A stretch of 27,785 nt of DNA from WJKP01 sp964531215 (GTDB lineage Bacteria; Patescibacteriota; Patescibacteriia; CAIXNZ01), in assembly GCA_964531215.1 (NCBI GenBank), contig CAZHFK010000012.1, positions 1 to 27,785 on the forward strand, in the 5' to 3' direction. Of this stretch, positions 23,799 through 27,785 are shown in pieces (position 1 is the first letter of the stretch; each line of letters starts with the position of its first letter). A model generated the notes under the pieces. The model searched no databases. It was not told the DNA's origin and was given only the letters and a program-made list of their open reading frames with translations. The position numbers and the translations under genes are program-made.

Positions 23799-25133
23799 AT
23801 GGCTAAGCAAAATTCAATAATTTATAATTGTACAAAATGCGGCGCTCAGTCAGCTAAATGGAGCGGGCGTTGCATTGAATGTGGTGCTTGGGGTACCATG
23901 AGTCAGGAATTGGCAGAAAATCAATCGGCAGTCAAACGAAAAATTAAAATTGATAAAAATCAATTAATTGATTTTCAAAAAAGCCAACCGGAAAATTTTA
24001 GCCGTTTACAAACTCAAATTAGTGAATTTGATCGGGTTGTTGGCAATGGCTTAGTGCTTGGCAGCTTAACTTTATTAGGCGGTGAACCGGGGATTGGCAA
24101 ATCAACTTTAATCTTGCAAATCAGCCAGCAAATTAATCGGCCGGTTTTGTATGTTTCCGGTGAAGAATCAGCCAGCCAAATCAAAATGAGGATTGACCGT
24201 TTAAAATTACCTTTGCAAAATCTTAAATTTTTAGCTACCAATAATATTGAAAAAATAATTGCTTTTGCAGTTGAAGAAAAACCCAGTCTTTTGATCATTG
24301 ACTCTATTCAAACTTTATATTCCAATGAACTGCCTTCAGAAGCCGGTTCAGTCAATCAGGTTCGTATCTGTACGGTTAAGCTTTTGGAAATTGCCAAAAA
24401 ATACAATTTATCAATTATTATTATCGGTCATGTCACCAAAGACGGCCAAGTAGCCGGCCCCAAATCACTGGAACATTTGGTTGATACCGTCCTTTATTTG
24501 GAAGGTTCTAAGACTGATAATTATCGGCTCTTGCGTTGTGTTAAAAACCGTTTTGGCTCAACCAATGAATTGGGAATTTTTGACATGTCCGGACAAGGCT
24601 TAATTGAAGTCAAAAATCCTTCTGAACTTTTTTTTAGCCAAAAACAAGAACCCATCTCTGGTTCGGCTATTACTTGTATTATGGAAGGCAGTCGGCCTTT
24701 TTTAATTGAAATTCAAGCACTGGTCAGTAAAACTTTATTTGGATATCCGCAAAGAAAAACAGCCGGTTTTGACTTGAACCGGTTGCAAATGTTAATCGCG
24801 GTTTTAATTAAAAGAGCTGACACTCCTTTAATCAACCGGGATATTCATTTAAACATAGTCGGTGGCCTTAAAATTAATGAAACAGCAGCTGATTTGGCTG
24901 TTTGTCTGGCTATTTATTCTTCTTTAAAAGATATTATAATCCCGGCTCAAACCATTATTTTGGGTGAAGTCGGCTTAGGCGGTGAGATCAGACCGGTTTA
25001 TCAACTTGATAAACGGATTGAAGAAGCACAAAAATTAAATTTTAAAAAAATAATTATTCCTGAATCAAAAAAAACAAATAAAAATTTAATCCCGGTAAAA
25101 AATATTAATGAAGCAATTAAAGCGATTAAATAA
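23799..25133 (+). CDS. radA: DNA repair protein RadA (444 aa)
   Basis: RadA (Sms) is a RecA-like ATPase that promotes branch migration during recombination. An N-terminal C4 zinc finger (Cys11, Cys14, Cys25, Cys28) is followed by the RecA core with GGEPGIGKS (94-102) and Walker B LLIIDS (Asp168). The RadA-specific KNRFG motif is at 249-253. The Lon-protease-like C-terminal domain follows (about 290-440, with LNIVGGLKINETAADLA). Length is typical. Its end overlaps the DNA glycosylase gene by 26 bases, so the two repair genes form an operon. Confidence 0.97.
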   Translation: MAKQNSIIYNCTKCGAQSAKWSGRCIECGAWGTMSQELAENQSAVKRKIKIDKNQLIDFQKSQPENFSRLQTQISEFDRVVGNGLVLGSLTLLGGEPGIGKSTLILQISQQINRPVLYVSGEESASQIKMRIDRLKLPLQNLKFLATNNIEKIIAFAVEEKPSLLIIDSIQTLYSNELPSEAGSVNQVRICTVKLLEIAKKYNLSIIIIGHVTKDGQVAGPKSLEHLVDTVLYLEGSKTDNYRLLRCVKNRFGSTNELGIFDMSGQGLIEVKNPSELFFSQKQEPISGSAITCIMEGSRPFLIEIQALVSKTLFGYPQRKTAGFDLNRLQMLIAVLIKRADTPLINRDIHLNIVGGLKINETAADLAVCLAIYSSLKDIIIPAQTIILGEVGLGGEIRPVYQLDKRIEEAQKLNFKKIIIPESKKTNKNLIPVKNINEAIKAIK

Positions 25134-25731
25134 AAAATTTTTTCAGCAAGACACTTTTAGCATTGCCCAATCACTTTTGGGCAAATTTATTATTAGAAAA
25201 ATAAACAATAATTTATTGATTGCCAAAATAACAGAAACAGAAGCTTATTATGGCAAAAATGATTTGGCTTCTCATGCTTCAAAAGGTAAAACCCCAAGAA
25301 CCAAATTAATGTTTGATCAGCCTGGTTTAGCCTATATTTATCTAATTTACGGCATGTATTATTGTTTTAATATTGTGACAGAAAAAAAAGATTTCCCGGC
25401 TGCTGTTTTAATCAGATCCGTTGAACCGGTTCATGGCCTAAAAATAATCCATAAAAATAGAAAAATTCCTCTTGCTCAATCTACAAAACTTCCGGCCCAA
25501 TTAACAAATGGCCCGGGTAAATTTTGCCAGGCTTTTGGCATTGATAAAAAACTAAATGGCGAAAATCTAATCAGCAGTCAAAAACTTTATTTGAGCCCAA
25601 ATTACCAGGAAAAAATAAAATCAGGGCAAATAAAAAAAGCCAAACGGATTGGCATTGATTATGCCGGTTCATATAAAAATAAACTCTGGCGCTATTATCT
25701 AAAAAATAATCATTTTATCTCTCAAAAATAA
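25108..25731 (+). CDS. 3-methyladenine DNA glycosylase, AAG/MPG family (207 aa)
   Basis: This is a base-excision repair enzyme that removes alkylated and deaminated purines. ITETEAYYGKNDLASHASKG carries the expected catalytic Glu45, the intercalating Tyr47 and His56 (matching Glu125, Tyr127 and His136 of the human enzyme). LMFDQPGLAYIYLIYGMYYC is the other family block. Length is typical of bacterial members. The ATG lies inside the end of radA (26-base overlap); no other ATG is near, and the N-terminus RLNKKFFQQD aligns with the usual family opening, so this start is likely. The gene ends 6 bases from the convergent recG stop. Confidence 0.95.
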   Translation: MKQLKRLNKKFFQQDTFSIAQSLLGKFIIRKINNNLLIAKITETEAYYGKNDLASHASKGKTPRTKLMFDQPGLAYIYLIYGMYYCFNIVTEKKDFPAAVLIRSVEPVHGLKIIHKNRKIPLAQSTKLPAQLTNGPGKFCQAFGIDKKLNGENLISSQKLYLSPNYQEKIKSGQIKKAKRIGIDYAGSYKNKLWRYYLKNNHFISQK

Positions 25732-25737
25732 TAAAAA

Positions 25738-27785
25738 TTACTCCAAATGAGCAATTATTTTAATTTGCTCTAATTTATTTTTAAATAAAGCAAAATCTTT
25801 TAAATTATTTTTAGCAAAAAAATCCTCAGCTTCTTTTTTAGTCAAGTTAATCAAATCCAAATCGGTTAAACTGGCTATTTTTAAATCCGGCAGGCCGGAT
25901 TGCCTGGTACCATAAACCTCACCGGGTCCGCGAAATTTCAAATCATATTCAGCCAAAGCAAACCCGTCAGCTGACTTAACTAAAGCTGACAACCTTTCAC
26001 TGGTTTTGCTAGTATAATTATCCGTAAATAAAAAACAATAAGACTGGTGCTCTCCCCTGCCCACTCTGCCACGAAACTGATGTAATTGCGCCAAACCAAA
26101 ACGATCAGCGCCTTCAATCATCATGATCGTAGCATTAGGAATATCAATTCCCACTTCAACCACAGAAGTTGAAACTAAAATATTTATTTTATTATTTTTA
26201 AAATCAAGCATGATTGATTCTTTTTCTTTGGTTTTTAATTTACCATGCAAAAGTCCAATATTAAATTCGGGAAAAATAAATTTATCCAGTTTTTCAAATT
26301 CTTGCTTGACTGATTTAACACCTAATTTATCAGACTCATCAATTAACGGACAAATAACAAAAACCTGCCGGCCGTTTTTAATTTCTTGCCGAATAAATCG
26401 GTAGGCTTGATTTCTATTTTTTTCAGCAACCGGCTTGGTAATTATTTTTTTACGGCCCTGGGGCATTTGCTTAATCATTGATAATTCCAAATCACCGTAT
26501 AAAATCAAGGCTAAAGAACGCGGGATAGGCGTAGCAGTCATAGAAAGAAAATGCGGCGCTGTTTTATTTAAATTTTTTTCTTTTAATTTTTTGCGCTGCT
26601 CTACCCCAAAACGATGTTGCTCATCAATAATAACCAGGCCTAAATCATGATATTGCAAATCATCCTGGATTAAAGCATGAGTGCCAATAATCAAATCTAC
26701 TTTACCGGCTTTTATGATTTTTTGAATTTTCTCTTTTTTTATTTTTTCTTGATTATTAAATACACATTCACTGCCGGTCAGCAAAACTATATTAAAATTA
26801 AAATTTTGTAAAGATTTGTTTAAAGTAATAAAATGCTGCTTGGCTAAAATTTCAGTTGGCGCCATCAAAACGGCCTGATGCTTATTTAAAATAACATTCA
26901 AAATAGCCAGCGCCGCAACCACTGTTTTGCCTGAACCGACATCACCTTCTAACAATCTATTCATTGGTTTTTCTTTTTCCAAATCCAAAAAAATTTGCCA
27001 AGCAGATTTTTTTTGATCAGCAGTTAATTCAAACGGCAATGATTTAACAAAATTAACAATATCTTTTTCTTTAAATTTTATTTTAACCGCATTATTTTTA
27101 GCCAAATAGCATCTAGATAATTGATTATTGGCTTGAATTAAAAAAAGCTCATTAAATTTCAAACGATAACGAGCTTGCTCTAAAAGCTTAAAATTTTGAG
27201 GAAAATGAATAATTAATAATGCTTGGCTCAAAGGCAATAAATCATACTTTTCTTTAATCTGGCCGGGTAGCCAATCTTTTATTAATTTAACTGACTTTAA
27301 AGCTTGGTTGATTAAAAAACGTATTTGTTTTTGTGTTAAACGGCCGGTTACGGAATAAACCGGAATAATTTTTCCAGTATTTAAATTTTGATTATTTTTA
27401 ACTTTTTCATAAGCCGGTGAAACAAATTGCAAACCCAAATTATCAAATTCAACCCGGCCTGAAATAAATACCTGATCGCCGATTTTTAAATTATTTACTA
27501 TAAATGGCTGATTAAACCAAATAATTTTAATCGAACCGGTTTCATCTTCAATCAATGCTTCGGTAATGGTTATTTTTTTTCTAAAACTGCGACGATTATT
27601 AATTAAAATAATTTTGCCTTTAATCGTAACTGTTTGATTGGGCAATAATTGATTAATTTTTAAAATTTGACTAAAATCATCATAACGAAACGGAAAATAA
27701 TAAATCAAATCAAAAACAGTATTAATACCGATTTTATTTAAAAGTCGAGCGGTTGTCTTACCAACACTGGTCAATTTTTCAATTG
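25738..27785 (-). CDS. recG: ATP-dependent DNA helicase RecG (5' end beyond the window)
   Basis: RecG regresses stalled replication forks and resolves branched DNA. The visible part has the wedge/OB domain (about residues 20-150 from the edge) and both helicase domains: EGDVGSGKT (Walker A), IIDEQHRFG (motif II), TATPIPRS (motif III) and QFRGRVGRG (motif VI). The C-terminal LKFRGPGEVYGTRQSG is also typical. The frame stays open to the right edge, reading I-E-K-L-T-S-V-G-K. This matches the family's opening helix-hairpin-helix phrase, so the TTG at 27774 is not the start and the protein begins outside. It converges on the glycosylase gene with a 6-base gap and no visible terminator. Confidence 0.95.
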   Translation of the reverse strand, partial: IEKLTSVGKTTARLLNKIGINTVFDLIYYFPFRYDDFSQILKINQLLPNQTVTIKGKIILINNRRSFRKKITITEALIEDETGSIKIIWFNQPFIVNNLKIGDQVFISGRVEFDNLGLQFVSPAYEKVKNNQNLNTGKIIPVYSVTGRLTQKQIRFLINQALKSVKLIKDWLPGQIKEKYDLLPLSQALLIIHFPQNFKLLEQARYRLKFNELFLIQANNQLSRCYLAKNNAVKIKFKEKDIVNFVKSLPFELTADQKKSAWQIFLDLEKEKPMNRLLEGDVGSGKTVVAALAILNVILNKHQAVLMAPTEILAKQHFITLNKSLQNFNFNIVLLTGSECVFNNQEKIKKEKIQKIIKAGKVDLIIGTHALIQDDLQYHDLGLVIIDEQHRFGVEQRKKLKEKNLNKTAPHFLSMTATPIPRSLALILYGDLELSMIKQMPQGRKKIITKPVAEKNRNQAYRFIRQEIKNGRQVFVICPLIDESDKLGVKSVKQEFEKLDKFIFPEFNIGLLHGKLKTKEKESIMLDFKNNKINILVSTSVVEVGIDIPNATIMMIEGADRFGLAQLHQFRGRVGRGEHQSYCFLFTDNYTSKTSERLSALVKSADGFALAEYDLKFRGPGEVYGTRQSGLPDLKIASLTDLDLINLTKKEAEDFFAKNNLKDFALFKNKLEQIKIIAHLE

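Noticed and set aside
27772..27774. TTG as the start of recG
   Set aside because: The frame continues to the window edge, and the residues before it match the conserved RecG opening, so the gene is cut off by the window.
1..27785. tRNA genes, CRISPR arrays, transposases or attachment sites
   Set aside because: I looked on both strands for T-arm-like motifs, regularly spaced repeats and transposase motifs, and saw none.

Overview
The window looks like a chromosomal segment from a bacterium of the Candidate Phyla Radiation (Patescibacteria). The DNA is AT-rich and densely packed, with most genes separated by 4 to 40 bases. Most genes from 3.0 kb onward have no visible Shine-Dalgarno sequence. 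The gene mix fits that group: a VirB2/TrbC-like membrane protein beside a thioredoxin-fold DsbA-like protein, LemA with HtpX, a ClpC-type unfoldase, MurI, RseP, and many membrane proteins of unknown function. The assignment is an inference, because no rRNA or ribosomal protein gene is present. UGA acts as a normal stop (it ends clpC), so the code is standard. I saw no tRNA, rRNA, CRISPR array or insertion sequence.

Layout. (1) 1-3013 is a block read mainly from the minus strand: a partial Cys-rich gene end on the left edge, two tandem PspC-domain genes, an exported protein that looks like a small beta-barrel, and two membrane proteins of unknown function that share an identical 16-base repeat encoding SWNRP. 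This block is richer in G+C and its genes have strong Shine-Dalgarno sites. (2) At 3021-3071 two divergent promoters share one -35 region and separate that block from a plus-strand RsuA/RluB-type pseudouridine synthase. (3) 3819-14425 is a nine-gene minus-strand run: bactofilin-like membrane protein, phosphohexomutase, murI, rseP, pheS, a Nif3-like gene, pheT, a surface protein anchored at its C-terminus, and a small membrane protein. (4) 14583-23679 is a plus-strand run from a consensus promoter: lemA, htpX, a polytopic membrane protein, clpC, a Q/K-rich membrane protein, a membrane-anchored beta-propeller, a DsbA-like protein, and a VirB2-like protein with a very large Cys-rich tail. It ends at an intrinsic terminator. 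(5) 23799-25731 carries radA and a 3-methyladenine DNA glycosylase gene. They converge on recG, whose N-terminus runs off the right edge.

How the genes may work together. The plus-strand run combines membrane protein quality control (LemA, HtpX, ClpC) with an envelope module. In that module a CPAC thioredoxin-fold protein sits 12 bases upstream of a protein with about 48 cysteines, which suggests an enzyme and its disulfide-rich substrate. The minus-strand run mixes translation (PheST) with envelope functions (MurI, phosphohexomutase, RseP, surface protein). The right end is DNA repair (RadA, glycosylase, RecG). The best candidates for something undescribed are the ClpC-to-Cys-rich-pilin cluster, and the left block with its barrel-like protein, a possible RNA switch over its Shine-Dalgarno site, and the SWNRP pair that may be one frameshifted gene.
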